Shown: piece by piece, positions 16,972 through 25,941 of the stretch
How the letters are laid out: each line of letters starts with the position of its first letter
How positions within the stretch are numbered: the first letter of the stretch is position 1
Assembly: GCF_004114975.1 (NCBI RefSeq)
Contig: NZ_CP030051.1
Location: 2,914,001-2,978,000 of the forward strand
DNA length: 64,000 bases
Reading direction: 5' to 3'
DNA from: Bradyrhizobium guangdongense
GTDB taxonomy: Bacteria > Pseudomonadota > Alphaproteobacteria > Rhizobiales > Xanthobacteraceae
Position numbers and translations under genes: made by a program
The notes under the pieces: model-generated
What the model was told of the DNA's origin: nothing
Databases searched by the model: none
Seen by the model: only the letters and a program-made list of their open reading frames with translations

Positions 16972-18691
16972 TTACTTTTCCGCCAGATAAACCTCGCCCA
17001 GTAGCGAGGAGTTCGACCACGGCACCTGCTTGTTCTTCGTGGTCGACACCACCTCAGCCCGCACACGTGTCAGCATCTGCTGCACTTCCAACCCCGGCGT
17101 GCCGATGTGGCGGGAAAGCGCGGCGGAGAACGGGGAGTTGGCGGCTTCGCCATCGAGCGCGACCTGGCCCGGCGCGGTCGCGAATGCGATCAGCGTGCCG
17201 GCTCCCAACGTTGCACCGGATCCGAGGCTTGATGGCGCGGCGAAGCCAGATACGCCCTCGAGGCCGCGGCTGCTGCCGGCGCTTGCGACCTGCTGCGCCA
17301 TCGGATTATTGCGGCAGGCATCGAAGATCAGAATGTTGGTACGGACCTGATCGTCGAGGCCGGCCATGATCGTATCCATGTCGATCATCGCTTCTGTCAT
17401 ATTCGCGCCCGGTTTGAGCTCGACGTCGACGGGAATGAGATAGTTGCGGCTGTCGACCTGCACGCCATGGCAGGCATAATAGACCAGTGCGACCTGCGCT
17501 CGCGCAGCGCCGCGCAGGAAGTCGCGCGTTATCTTCTGCATCGCGGCTCGATTGAGATCTACACCCTCCGACACCGTGAAGCCGATGTCGCGCAGGCTCT
17601 TTGCCACGGCGCGCGCGTCGTTGGGCGGATTGGGAAGTGCCTTCACATGCACGTAGGCGCCGTTGCCGATCACCAGCGCCATGCGCGTGCCGCGAACGGC
17701 CGACGCAGACGAAGGCACGGGTGCTGCGCCCGTCTGCTGTGGGAGACGGCCTGCTGCCTGCTGGGTCGTCGGCAAGGGCGCATCGCGCGGGATTGGCGCA
17801 GTTGTCTCCGTTACCAATGACAGCCGCACCTTTGCGGTGGCCTGATTGGCCTTGCTGCCGGCGTCGGACGCTACGATCGCGAGCGTCGCCTGGTAGTCGT
17901 CGCGCGCATGTGCGTAGTCGCCCTTGGCCTCATAGGCCAGCGCGCGATGCGTGTAGGCGGAGATCAGCACGCTGTTCGGCGGTGTCATCATGTTGACCTT
18001 TGGCTTGTCCTTGACGAGCCGGATCGCCTCGCTGCCGTCGGCAATGGCGCGATCGAGATCGCCTCTCGCGCGCCAGATCGCGGTGCGGTTGATCAACGGC
18101 TGCGGCAGTGTCGGATCGAGCCGGATCGCCTGGTTGATGTCCGCGAGCGCGCCGTCGGGATCGCCGAGCGCTTCCTTGGCAATGCCGCGGTTCTGGAACG
18201 AGAATGCCGATCTCGGATCGGCCCTGATCGACTTGTCGTAGTCATCAATGGCCTTGGCGTAGTCGCCCTTGCCGCGCCAGGCATTGCCGCGATTGTGGAA
18301 GATGATGCCGCTGGGCGGGCCGAGTTTCAGCGCATCATCGAAATCCGCAATGGCGATGTCGTAGTCGCCCTTGTCGTAATAGGCCGAGCCCCGCAAGTTG
18401 TAGACCGCCTGGCTCGGCTGGAGCCGGATCGCCTCGGTGGTGTCGGCAATGACTTTGGCGTAGGCGCCTTTCTTGTTCCAGCCCACCGCGCGCCAGAAAT
18501 AGACAGTCGCGAGCTGCGCGCCCTTGAAGACTTTCAGGGCGATGATCTTGGTGCAAGCGTCGACCATCTGGTCCGCCGGCGTCGTCTCGGTTGTGCAGAG
18601 CGGCCCGAGCTGACTGGGCGATTGGGCTGATGCCGGCGCCGACCACAGGGGGGGCCGCAAGCAGGGCGAACGCGACGAGCAGGCGGCGCAT
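16972..18691 (-). CDS. TPR-caspase (peptidase C14) protein, frameshifted in the signal peptide
   Basis: The natural start is ATG at 18691 with an AAGGAAA ribosome site. It reads MRRLLVAFALLAAP, then loses frame at seven consecutive G (plus strand, 18648-18654). One base fewer restores a signal peptide ending APASA before QSPSQLG and joins the long downstream frame. That frame carries about six TPR units (residues about 60-270), a linker, then a p20-like caspase domain from GTRMALVIGNGAYV with the His in YYACHGVQ and the Cys in IFDACRNNP. Both catalytic residues are intact. As given, only an internal start such as 18567 (no signal peptide) yields product. It may be a sequencing error, a pseudogene or a switchable tract. 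Confidence 0.85.
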
Positions 18692-18794
18692 GGTGCTGTT
18701 TCCTTGAGAAGAAGTGCTTGTTTGTTGCCAGGCGGCACCTTGGGGTTCACGCCTGATACGGACGTGGCGTAAAGCAGCCGGTGGTATTCCCTGA

Positions 18795-18839
18795 GTGGGC
18801 AGAATTTGCTACGAGGGAAGTCCCAATTCTTCTGCCCAC
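18795..18839 (+). promoter_or_regulatory. Large inverted repeat upstream of the HTH-methyltransferase gene
   Basis: GTGGGCAG (18795-18802) pairs perfectly with CTGCCCAC (18832-18839). AATT (18803-18806) pairs with AATT (18825-18828) after a 3-base bulge, and GGG (18815-18817) with CCC (18822-18824) around a 4-base loop. The whole 45-base structure ends 13 bases before the chosen ATG, which has no visible ribosome site. It could be an operator for the HTH protein or a regulatory RNA hairpin. It does not match known SAM riboswitch consensus sequences I remember. Confidence 0.5.
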
Positions 18840-18852
18840 CATCATCCCACTC

Positions 18853-20208
18853 ATGAAGAACGACGAAATCCTGAGCCAAATCACGGAGTTCTGCCGCAAG
18901 GCGGACATGGCAGAATCGACGTTCGGCCGGCGTGCGGTGAACGATGGGAAGCTCGTGCACCGCCTGCGTGAGGGCAAGCGGATCACGATCGACACGCTGG
19001 AGCGGATCCAGGCCTATATCGCCGCCTCCACGACTGGCGGCCTGCCGCCGCCGCGCGGGCTCCAGGTGCCTCCGGAAAAGCGCGATCCACGCGGCAATTT
19101 CCGCTTCTTCGAGAATCGGCAGAAATATTTGCTGTTCGTCCACACCTGCAGCGAGAAGCGGGTGATCGCCGACCGCGTCGCGCTGGAGCTTGCCACCATC
19201 CATCCGCGCCCGCCGGCACTGCGCATTTTCGACGCCGGTGTCGGCGACGGCACGGTGCTGGCGCGAGTGCTCCGCGCCACGCACCAGCGCTATCCACACA
19301 TGCCGTTCTATGTCGCGGGCAAGGAGCTCAGCCTCGAAGATCTGCGCCTGTCGCTGGAGAAGGTGCCCGACCGCATTTTCGAGCATCCAGCATCGGTTTT
19401 CGTCTTCACCAACATGTTCTACTCAGAGGCGCCCTGGCTGACGCCGGCTTCGCCGGCAGCGGCCGCCGCCACGGTCTGGCACGAGGTCCCGCTGCGGGGC
19501 GCCTCGTCAGGCGAGTTCGAGCAGCAGATCGCCGAGCTGCGGCCATTCCTGGAGCAGAACTGGCGTGCTGCGATCAGCCCACGCACGGCCATGCCGCTGT
19601 ATGAGAGGCCGGTCGTTCTCGTGCTCTACCGCGAAGACCACAGATTTCTGCTCGATTCGACCATTCCACGGCCGGGGCAGGCCGAGGCCAATTTCGACCT
19701 CGTCATCGCATCCCAGCCATACCGGGCCCTGTCTTCGGTCAACTTCCGGGCCAAACGGATCATTGCACCGCTGGCACGGGCCTTGCGGCCAGGCGGTCGC
19801 CTGATCGGTATCCACTCCCATGGTCACGATCCCGGCATGGAAATGATCCAGGCGATCTGGCCCGGAGAAAATCCTTTCTCGGTGAGCCGTCATGAGTTAT
19901 TGCGCGCCGTTAAGTACGAGCTCGGATCGTTGGGCCGAGACCTCAATTTTAATGCTTACGCGGATAACCGTTCGATCTTCAGGTATGATATGGAAGCGCT
20001 GCCCAACGAGGTGACGGGTACGATCGGAACCTCGACAGCCTTTGCAGCGTGGAATGCGGCGGTGTATGTCGCTCAGATTGAGGACGACCGGTTGACAGAT
20101 ATGACTCAAAACGGCCGCACTCTGGATGCCGCCAGGGATGTGCTGCGAAAGTACAACGGGCTCTGGTTTCTCGACGAATCCTACGTCATCTCGCGCCGGC
20201 GTGATTGA
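18853..20208 (+). CDS. HTH-domain SAM-dependent methyltransferase-fold protein upstream of metK
   Basis: A 451-residue protein. Residues 1-60 (ILSQITEFCRKADMAESTFGRRAVNDGKLVHRLREG) look like a helix-turn-helix DNA-binding region. From about residue 120 there is a Rossmann methyltransferase-like domain with motif I LRIFDAGVGDGT and a later IIAPLARALRPGGRLIGIHSHG (motif III/post-III). The C-terminus is unrecognised. It runs straight into metK (61-base gap), with ahcY next, so it probably belongs to SAM/SAH metabolism, perhaps as a SAM- or SAH-sensing regulator. A GTG at 18781 would extend it by 24 residues but would read through the hairpin. Confidence 0.75.
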   Translation: MKNDEILSQITEFCRKADMAESTFGRRAVNDGKLVHRLREGKRITIDTLERIQAYIAASTTGGLPPPRGLQVPPEKRDPRGNFRFFENRQKYLLFVHTCSEKRVIADRVALELATIHPRPPALRIFDAGVGDGTVLARVLRATHQRYPHMPFYVAGKELSLEDLRLSLEKVPDRIFEHPASVFVFTNMFYSEAPWLTPASPAAAAATVWHEVPLRGASSGEFEQQIAELRPFLEQNWRAAISPRTAMPLYERPVVLVLYREDHRFLLDSTIPRPGQAEANFDLVIASQPYRALSSVNFRAKRIIAPLARALRPGGRLIGIHSHGHDPGMEMIQAIWPGENPFSVSRHELLRAVKYELGSLGRDLNFNAYADNRSIFRYDMEALPNEVTGTIGTSTAFAAWNAAVYVAQIEDDRLTDMTQNGRTLDAARDVLRKYNGLWFLDESYVISRRRD

Positions 20209-20269
20209 CATAATCCAACTGTAAACATCGCAAACGTCCGCCGGTAGCGGTGGAACAAGGGGTTTCTTG

Positions 20270-21466
20270 ATGCGCGCGTCCTATCTCTTCACCAGCGAAT
20301 CCGTGTCCGAAGGCCATCCGGACAAGGTCTGCGACCGGATTTCCGACGAAATCGTCGACCTGTTCTACCGCGAAGGGCCGAAGGCCGGCATCGACCCGTG
20401 GCAGATCCGCGCCGCCTGCGAAACGCTCGCGACCACCAACAAGGTGGTGATCGCCGGCGAGACCCGCGGACCGAAATCGGTGACCAACGAGCAGATCGAA
20501 AGCGTCGTGCGCGAAGCCATCAAGGACATCGGCTACGAGCAGGAAGGTTTCCACTGGCAGAAGGCCGATATCGAGATCCTCTTGCATCCGCAATCGGCCG
20601 ACATCGCGCAGGGCGTCGATGCGCTGCAGCCGGGCGAAGTCAAGGAAGAGGGCGCGGGCGACCAGGGCATCATGTTCGGCTACGCTACCAACGAGACGCC
20701 CGACCTGATGCCGGCCCCGATCTTCTACGCTCACAAGATCCTCCGCCTCATCTCCGAAGCTCGTCACTCCGGCAAGGAGAAGGTGCTGGGTCCCGACTCC
20801 AAGAGCCAGGTCACCGTGCAGTACGAGAACGGCAAGCCGGTCGCCGTGCGCGAGATCGTCGTATCGCACCAGCATCTGGTCGAGGACATCTCGTCCAAGC
20901 AGATCCGCGACATCGTCGAGCCCTATGTCCGCGAGGCGCTGCCGAAGGACTGGATCACGCCGAAGACGATCTGGCACATCAACCCGACCGGCAAGTTCTT
21001 CATCGGCGGTCCCGACGGCGACACCGGCCTGACCGGCCGGAAGATCATCGTCGACACCTACGGCGGCGCGGCCCCGCACGGTGGCGGCGCGTTCTCCGGC
21101 AAGGATCCGACCAAGGTCGATCGCTCCGCGGCCTATGCTGCGCGCTACGTCGCCAAGAACATCGTGGCTGCCGGCCTTGCCGATCGCTGCACCTTGCAGC
21201 TCGCCTACGCCATCGGCGTGGCGCGCCCGCTGTCGATCTACATCGACACACACGGCACCGGTAAGGTGTCGGAGGACCAGCTCGAGAAGGCGGCGGCGCA
21301 GGCGATGGATCTGACGCCCCGGGGCATCCGCAGCCATCTCGACCTCAACCGCCCGATCTACGCGCGAACCTCGGCCTACGGCCATTTCGGCCGCACGCCC
21401 GACAATGAGGGCGGCTTCTCCTGGGAGAAGACTGATCTCGTCGAGCCGCTCAAGCGCGCGCTCTAG
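20270..21466 (+). CDS. metK: S-adenosylmethionine synthetase
   Basis: Makes SAM from methionine and ATP in the cytoplasm. The 398-residue protein has [20 protein letters not shown] at the N-terminus, the ATP-loop [12 protein letters not shown] near residue 127, and [23 protein letters not shown] near 285. AAGGGG lies 7 bases before the ATG (a TTG one codon earlier is also open). It is followed by ahcY, which recycles SAH, and preceded by the HTH-methyltransferase protein. No SAM-II or SAM/SAH riboswitch could be recognised in the 61-base leader. Confidence 0.97.
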   Translation: MRASYLFTSESVSEGHPDKVCDRISDEIVDLFYREGPKAGIDPWQIRAACETLATTNKVVIAGETRGPKSVTNEQIESVVREAIKDIGYEQEGFHWQKADIEILLHPQSADIAQGVDALQPGEVKEEGAGDQGIMFGYATNETPDLMPAPIFYAHKILRLISEARHSGKEKVLGPDSKSQVTVQYENGKPVAVREIVVSHQHLVEDISSKQIRDIVEPYVREALPKDWITPKTIWHINPTGKFFIGGPDGDTGLTGRKIIVDTYGGAAPHGGGAFSGKDPTKVDRSAAYAARYVAKNIVAAGLADRCTLQLAYAIGVARPLSIYIDTHGTGKVSEDQLEKAAAQAMDLTPRGIRSHLDLNRPIYARTSAYGHFGRTPDNEGGFSWEKTDLVEPLKRAL

Positions 21467-21475
21467 TTTTTCTTG

Positions 21476-21567
21476 CGTCGTTCCGGAGCGCTGCAGCAGC
21501 GGCGCACCGGAATCTCGAACTGCCGGATTCCAGGTTCGCTCGTTGCACGAGCGCCCCGGAAAGACGA
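21476..21567. repeat. Degenerate interspersed palindromic repeat, copy 2
   Basis: Fills the metK-ahcY gap. The ends are roughly inverted (CGTTCCGG at the left, CCGGAAAGACG at the right). The interior shares CCGGAATCTCGA (21507-21518) and CGCCCCGGA (21552-21560) with the copy at 8035-8128. Transcripts running from metK into ahcY would contain it as a hairpin. Confidence 0.6.
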
Positions 21568-21588
21568 GCCAAACAAACAGGACCTCCC

Positions 21589-23010
21589 ATGAACGCGAAG
21601 CCCGGCTTCACCGATTACATCGTCAAGGATATTTCGCTCGCCGATTTCGGCCGTAAGGAGCTCTCGCTCGCAGAGACCGAGATGCCCGGCCTGATGGCAA
21701 CCCGCGAGGAGTACGGCCCGAAGCAGCCGTTGAAGGGGGCGCGCATTGCAGGCTCCCTGCACATGACGATCCAGACCGGCGTGCTGATCGAGACGCTGGC
21801 AGCCCTCGGCGCCGACATCCGCTGGGTCTCCTGCAACATCTATTCGACGCAGGATCACGCCGCCGCCGCAATCGCAGCCGCCGGCATTCCCGTCTTCGCC
21901 GTCAAGGGTGAGACGCTGAAAGATTACTGGGACTACACCGCAAAGCTGTTCGACTGGCACGGCGGCGGTCACCCGAACATGATCCTCGATGACGGCGGCG
22001 ACGCCACCATGTACGTCCATCTCGGCCTGCGCGCCGAGAACGGCGACGCCGCGTTCCTCGACAAGCCCGGCTCCGAGGAAGAGGAAGTCTTCTTCGCGCT
22101 GCTGAAGAAGCAGCTCAAGGAGAAGCCGAAGGGTTACTTCGCCGGAATCGCCAACAGCATCAAGGGCGTCTCCGAAGAGACCACCACGGGCGTGCATCGT
22201 CTCTACGACATGCAGAAGGCCGGCACGCTGCTCTGGCCGGCGATCAACGTCAACGACAGCGTCACCAAGTCGAAATTCGACAACCTCTATGGTTGCCGTG
22301 AATCGCTGGTCGACGGCATCCGCCGCGGCACCGACGTGATGATGTCGGGCAAGGTGGCGATGGTCGCGGGCTTCGGCGACGTCGGCAAGGGCTCGGCCGC
22401 CTCCCTGCGCCAGGCCGGCTGCCGCGTGATGGTGTCGGAAGTCGATCCGATCTGCGCGCTACAGGCGGCGATGGAAGGCTACGAGGTCACGACGATGGAA
22501 GACGCCGCGCCCCGCGCCGACATCTTCGTCACCGCGACCGGAAACAAGGACATCATCACCATCGACCACATGCGCGCGATGAAGGATCGCGCCATCGTCT
22601 GCAACATCGGCCACTTCGACAACGAGATCCAGATCGCGGGTCTGCGCAATCTGAAGTGGACCAACATCAAGCCGCAGGTCGACGAGATCGAATTCCCCGA
22701 CAAGCACCGCATCATCCTGTTGTCTGAGGGGCGTCTCGTGAACCTCGGCAACGCGATGGGCCATCCGTCCTTCGTGATGTCGGCGTCCTTCACCAACCAG
22801 ACGCTGGCGCAGATCGAGCTGTTCGCCAACAACAAGGACGGCAAGTACAAGAAGCAAGTCTACGTGCTGCCGAAATCGCTCGACGAAAAGGTCGCGCGCC
22901 TGCACCTCGCCAAGATCGGCGTCAAGCTCACCGAGCTGCGCAAGGACCAGGCCGACTATATCGGCGTCAAGCAGGAAGGTCCGTACAAGTCGGACCACTA
23001 CCGGTACTGA
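21589..23010 (+). CDS. ahcY: Adenosylhomocysteinase
   Basis: Hydrolyses SAH to adenosine and homocysteine with tightly bound NAD, closing the methylation cycle begun by metK. The 473-residue length and the conserved end KSDHYRY are canonical. Also visible are the NAD-binding [10 protein letters not shown] (near residue 265), the insertion [17 protein letters not shown] typical of the long bacterial form, and [13 protein letters not shown]. The ribosome site AGGACC precedes the ATG. A strong terminator follows. Confidence 0.98.
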   Translation: MNAKPGFTDYIVKDISLADFGRKELSLAETEMPGLMATREEYGPKQPLKGARIAGSLHMTIQTGVLIETLAALGADIRWVSCNIYSTQDHAAAAIAAAGIPVFAVKGETLKDYWDYTAKLFDWHGGGHPNMILDDGGDATMYVHLGLRAENGDAAFLDKPGSEEEEVFFALLKKQLKEKPKGYFAGIANSIKGVSEETTTGVHRLYDMQKAGTLLWPAINVNDSVTKSKFDNLYGCRESLVDGIRRGTDVMMSGKVAMVAGFGDVGKGSAASLRQAGCRVMVSEVDPICALQAAMEGYEVTTMEDAAPRADIFVTATGNKDIITIDHMRAMKDRAIVCNIGHFDNEIQIAGLRNLKWTNIKPQVDEIEFPDKHRIILLSEGRLVNLGNAMGHPSFVMSASFTNQTLAQIELFANNKDGKYKKQVYVLPKSLDEKVARLHLAKIGVKLTELRKDQADYIGVKQEGPYKSDHYRY

Positions 23011-23016
23011 GATCGG

Positions 23017-23047
23017 AAAGGCCCCTGAGCGATCAGGGGCCTTTTTT
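23017..23047 (+). terminator. Rho-independent terminator of the metK-ahcY unit
   Basis: GGCCCCTGA (23020-23028) pairs exactly with TCAGGGGCC (23033-23041) around a GCGA loop, followed by TTTTTT (23042-23047). It begins 7 bases after the ahcY stop. Confidence 0.95.
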
Positions 23048-23157
23048 CGGTCACATGGATTTCACTGCCGTCGTTCTTTCAAGCGTCGCCGGTTGTTAAC
23101 GAGGCCCTAACGGCCTTGTTGCATGCTTGGTCTCCATCGCCAGCGGCCAGCGCCCCC

Positions 23158-24405
23158 ATGACATCTGCAGATCAGTCGGAGAGATTTCGGGCGCCCCAGC
23201 CGCAGGCACCCGGCACGGAGCTGTTCAATCCGGACCGTCTGCGTGTTGTTGCGCGTTGCTGGATCGCGGTTGCGGCGATCGGCTATGTGGTCGATCTACT
23301 GGGGCGAACCCGCGTCGGTCTCACGGACGGCATTCGCAGCCCGTTTGGCGATGATTTCATCAATTATTGGTCGGGAGCCTATCTGGCTCTGCATGGCCGT
23401 GCAGCCGAGGTCTACGACTTCGTCGCCTTCCACGATTTCGAGACCTTGGTGGTCGGGCCGCATATCGATCTGTATCACTATTCCTACCCACCGGTTCTTC
23501 TGCTGCTGACCGCACCGCTCGCGCTCGTTCCCTATGTCCCGGCGCTCCTCGTCTGGCTGGCGTCGACCTGGTATGGCTTCTATCGTGCGCTGAAGCTCGC
23601 CGCCGGCGACAATGCGCTGCTGCTGTCGCTCGCGGCGCCTGCCATGTTCATCAATGCGATCGGCGGACAAAACGGTGCATTGACGGCCGGCGTATTGGGT
23701 GGAGGTCTGCTGCTGGTGGATCGCCGGCCAACCCTTGCAGGAGTCCTGTTCGGGCTACTGGTCTACAAGCCGCACCTCGCATTGATGCTTCCTGTTGCGA
23801 TGATCGCGGGTCGGCGCTGGCGCGTGGTCATGGCAGCGGCAGTCACCGCGGTCCTGCTCATCTGCGCCAGCACGATAGTCTTTGGCCCCGCCGTCTGGGC
23901 CGAGTACCAGCACCATGTCTCGGTGCTGCGCACCGCGATCCTCGAGGACGGCTCAGGGGTCTGGCATCGAATGGTCTCGGTCTTCGTGTCGGCCCGGCGC
24001 CTGGGGGGAGGCGTTGAATTGTCCTACGCAGTGCAGGGGGTGTTCGCGCTTGCGGCAGCATTGGTCGTTGGCTGGAGCTGGTTGCGCGACGATCCGGCGC
24101 CCATTCGCAACGCACTCGTCGTTATCGGTACCTGCCTCGCCACGCCCTATCTTCAGGACTACGACCTCGTGATTGGCGCATTTGCGGTGGTGTGGCTCAA
24201 GAACGCTCAGCAGCACTCGCAGATCTCCGCCCACTGGTTCAATGCCGGCGCCGCAATGGTGCTGCTGCTGCCCCTCATGGCCGCCTCGCTTGCCAACGTG
24301 AGCGGGCTCGCCTTCGGGCCGCTGTTCTTCATCCCGCCGTTCATCTTGCTTGGCGCGCTGTCGATGGAGCACCGTCGAGCATATTCCACCATCTTGGCCC
24401 GTTGA
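23158..24405 (+). CDS. GT87/DUF2029 membrane glycosyltransferase-like protein
   Basis: A 415-residue integral membrane protein with about ten helices. FGDDFINYWSGAYLALHGRAAEVYD (about residues 65-90) carries the acidic pair expected of a GT-C type enzyme, and YHYSYPPVLLLLTAPLALVPY and GLLVYKPHLALMLP are DUF2029/GT87 features. Members use polyprenyl-phosphate mannose or similar donors; the acceptor here is unknown. A TTG at 23116 would add 14 residues; no start has a good ribosome site. Confidence 0.8.
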   Translation: MTSADQSERFRAPQPQAPGTELFNPDRLRVVARCWIAVAAIGYVVDLLGRTRVGLTDGIRSPFGDDFINYWSGAYLALHGRAAEVYDFVAFHDFETLVVGPHIDLYHYSYPPVLLLLTAPLALVPYVPALLVWLASTWYGFYRALKLAAGDNALLLSLAAPAMFINAIGGQNGALTAGVLGGGLLLVDRRPTLAGVLFGLLVYKPHLALMLPVAMIAGRRWRVVMAAAVTAVLLICASTIVFGPAVWAEYQHHVSVLRTAILEDGSGVWHRMVSVFVSARRLGGGVELSYAVQGVFALAAALVVGWSWLRDDPAPIRNALVVIGTCLATPYLQDYDLVIGAFAVVWLKNAQQHSQISAHWFNAGAAMVLLLPLMAASLANVSGLAFGPLFFIPPFILLGALSMEHRRAYSTILAR

Positions 24406-24450
24406 CTGGCCGCGGCAAGGATCGGACAATCCTCCCCGGGAGGAGATCCG

Positions 24451-25923
24451 ATGACGAGCGCTCTTCAAGAGGAATATTTCGACGTGCTCATTGTCGGTGC
24501 CGGGCTATCGGGCATCGGCGCGGGCTATCATCTTCAGACAAAGTGCCCCGGCAAGAGCTACGTCATCCTGGAGGGGCGCGACTGTATCGGCGGCACCTGG
24601 GACCTGTTTCGTTATCCGGGCATCCGCTCCGACAGCGACATGTTCACGCTCGGCTATTCCTTCAAGCCGTGGACCGATCCGAAGGCGATCGCGGATGGGT
24701 CGCAGATCCTGAACTATGTGCGCGAGACGGCAGCCGAGAATGGCATCGATAAGCACATCCGCTTCCGCCACCGCGTCAAGCGCGCCGCGTGGTCGACGTC
24801 TGAGGCGCGGTGGACCGTCGAAGTCGAACGCACGACTGGCGAGGGCATGACGGAACTCGTGCGCTTCAGCTGCAATTTCCTGTTCATGTGCTCGGGCTAC
24901 TACAAATACGAGGCGGGCTACACGCCCGAATTCAAGGGCGTCGCGGATTTCGCGGGCCGGATCGTGCATCCGCAGAAATGGACCGACGATATCGACTATG
25001 CGGGCAAGCGCGTGGTCGTGATCGGCTCGGGTGCGACCGCGGTGACGCTGGTGCCGGAGCTTGCGAAGAAAGCGGCGCAGGTCACCATGTTGCAACGCTC
25101 GCCGACTTATGTGGTGTCGCGTCCGGCGCAGGATCCCGTTGCCAACAAACTCCGCCGCAACCTGCCTGCGCGGCTCGCCTATCATTTGATCCGCTGGCGC
25201 AATGTGATGTGGGGGATGTTCTTCTTCCAGCTGAGCCGGCGACGGCCCGACAAGGTGAAGAACCTCATCCTTGGCGGCGTGCGTATGGCGCTCGGACCGG
25301 ACTATGACATCGCCACCCATTTCACGCCACGCTACAATCCCTGGGATCAGCGGCTCTGTCTCGTGCCCGACGGCGACCTGTTCAGGGCGATCCGTGAAAA
25401 GCGCGCCGCTGTGGTCACCAGCGAGATCGACGCCTTTACCCACGATGGCATCCGTTTGAAGGACGGCAGCGAGCTTGCCGCCGACATCATCGTGACGGCG
25501 ACGGGCCTGGTGCTTCAGGTCGTCGGTGGCCTGGAGGTCAGCGTCGACGGCCGCGCCGTCGATTTCGCCAACACGCTGACCTACAAGGGGATGATGTATG
25601 CCGACGTGCCGAACATGGCGTCGGCCTTCGGTTACACCAACGCATCCTGGACGCTCAAATGCGACCTGACCTGCGAGTATGTCTGCCGGCTCATCAACTA
25701 CATGGACCGGCACAATTTCCGGCAGTGCATGCCGCACAATGACGACGCCGAGATCACCGCACAGCCGTCGCTTGATTTCACCTCGGGCTATGTGCAGCGC
25801 TCGGTCGCAAAAATGCCGAAGCAGGGTTCGAAGCGGCCGTGGCGCCTCTATCAGAACTATGCTCTCGACATCGTCTCCTTGCGCTTCGGCAAGATCGACG
25901 ACGGCGTGATGCGGTACTCGTGA
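24451..25923 (+). CDS. EthA-like flavin Baeyer-Villiger monooxygenase
   Basis: A 490-residue FAD/NADPH enzyme that inserts oxygen into ketones or oxidises sulfur groups. The FAD site is VLIVGAGLSGIGAG (about residues 12-25). GGTWDLFRYPGIRSDSDMFTLGY is nearly identical in style to mycobacterial EthA. The family fingerprint appears as FAGRIVHPQKW, although the residue after W is T where most have P or D. The NADPH site is VVVIGSGATAVTLVP. A strong GGGAGGAG ribosome site precedes it. The physiological substrate is unknown. Confidence 0.9.
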   Translation: MTSALQEEYFDVLIVGAGLSGIGAGYHLQTKCPGKSYVILEGRDCIGGTWDLFRYPGIRSDSDMFTLGYSFKPWTDPKAIADGSQILNYVRETAAENGIDKHIRFRHRVKRAAWSTSEARWTVEVERTTGEGMTELVRFSCNFLFMCSGYYKYEAGYTPEFKGVADFAGRIVHPQKWTDDIDYAGKRVVVIGSGATAVTLVPELAKKAAQVTMLQRSPTYVVSRPAQDPVANKLRRNLPARLAYHLIRWRNVMWGMFFFQLSRRRPDKVKNLILGGVRMALGPDYDIATHFTPRYNPWDQRLCLVPDGDLFRAIREKRAAVVTSEIDAFTHDGIRLKDGSELAADIIVTATGLVLQVVGGLEVSVDGRAVDFANTLTYKGMMYADVPNMASAFGYTNASWTLKCDLTCEYVCRLINYMDRHNFRQCMPHNDDAEITAQPSLDFTSGYVQRSVAKMPKQGSKRPWRLYQNYALDIVSLRFGKIDDGVMRYS

Positions 25924-25941
25924 TCACGCCGCCGCCTGCGA

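Noticed and set aside
18692..19386. Upstream extension of the caspase frame into the HTH-methyltransferase gene
   Set aside because: It is antisense to the methyltransferase gene and lacks a signal peptide; the ATG at 18691 with its ribosome site is the natural start, one frame away.
20209..20269. SAM or SAH riboswitch before metK
   Set aside because: The 61-base leader contains only a short CCGC/GCGG hairpin and matches no SAM-II, SAM/SAH or SAH pattern I can recall; the ahcY leader is a repeat element instead.
24505..25737. 410-codon minus-strand open frame antisense to the EthA-like monooxygenase
   Set aside because: The plus-strand monooxygenase is full length with all motifs; the antisense frame has no family features.
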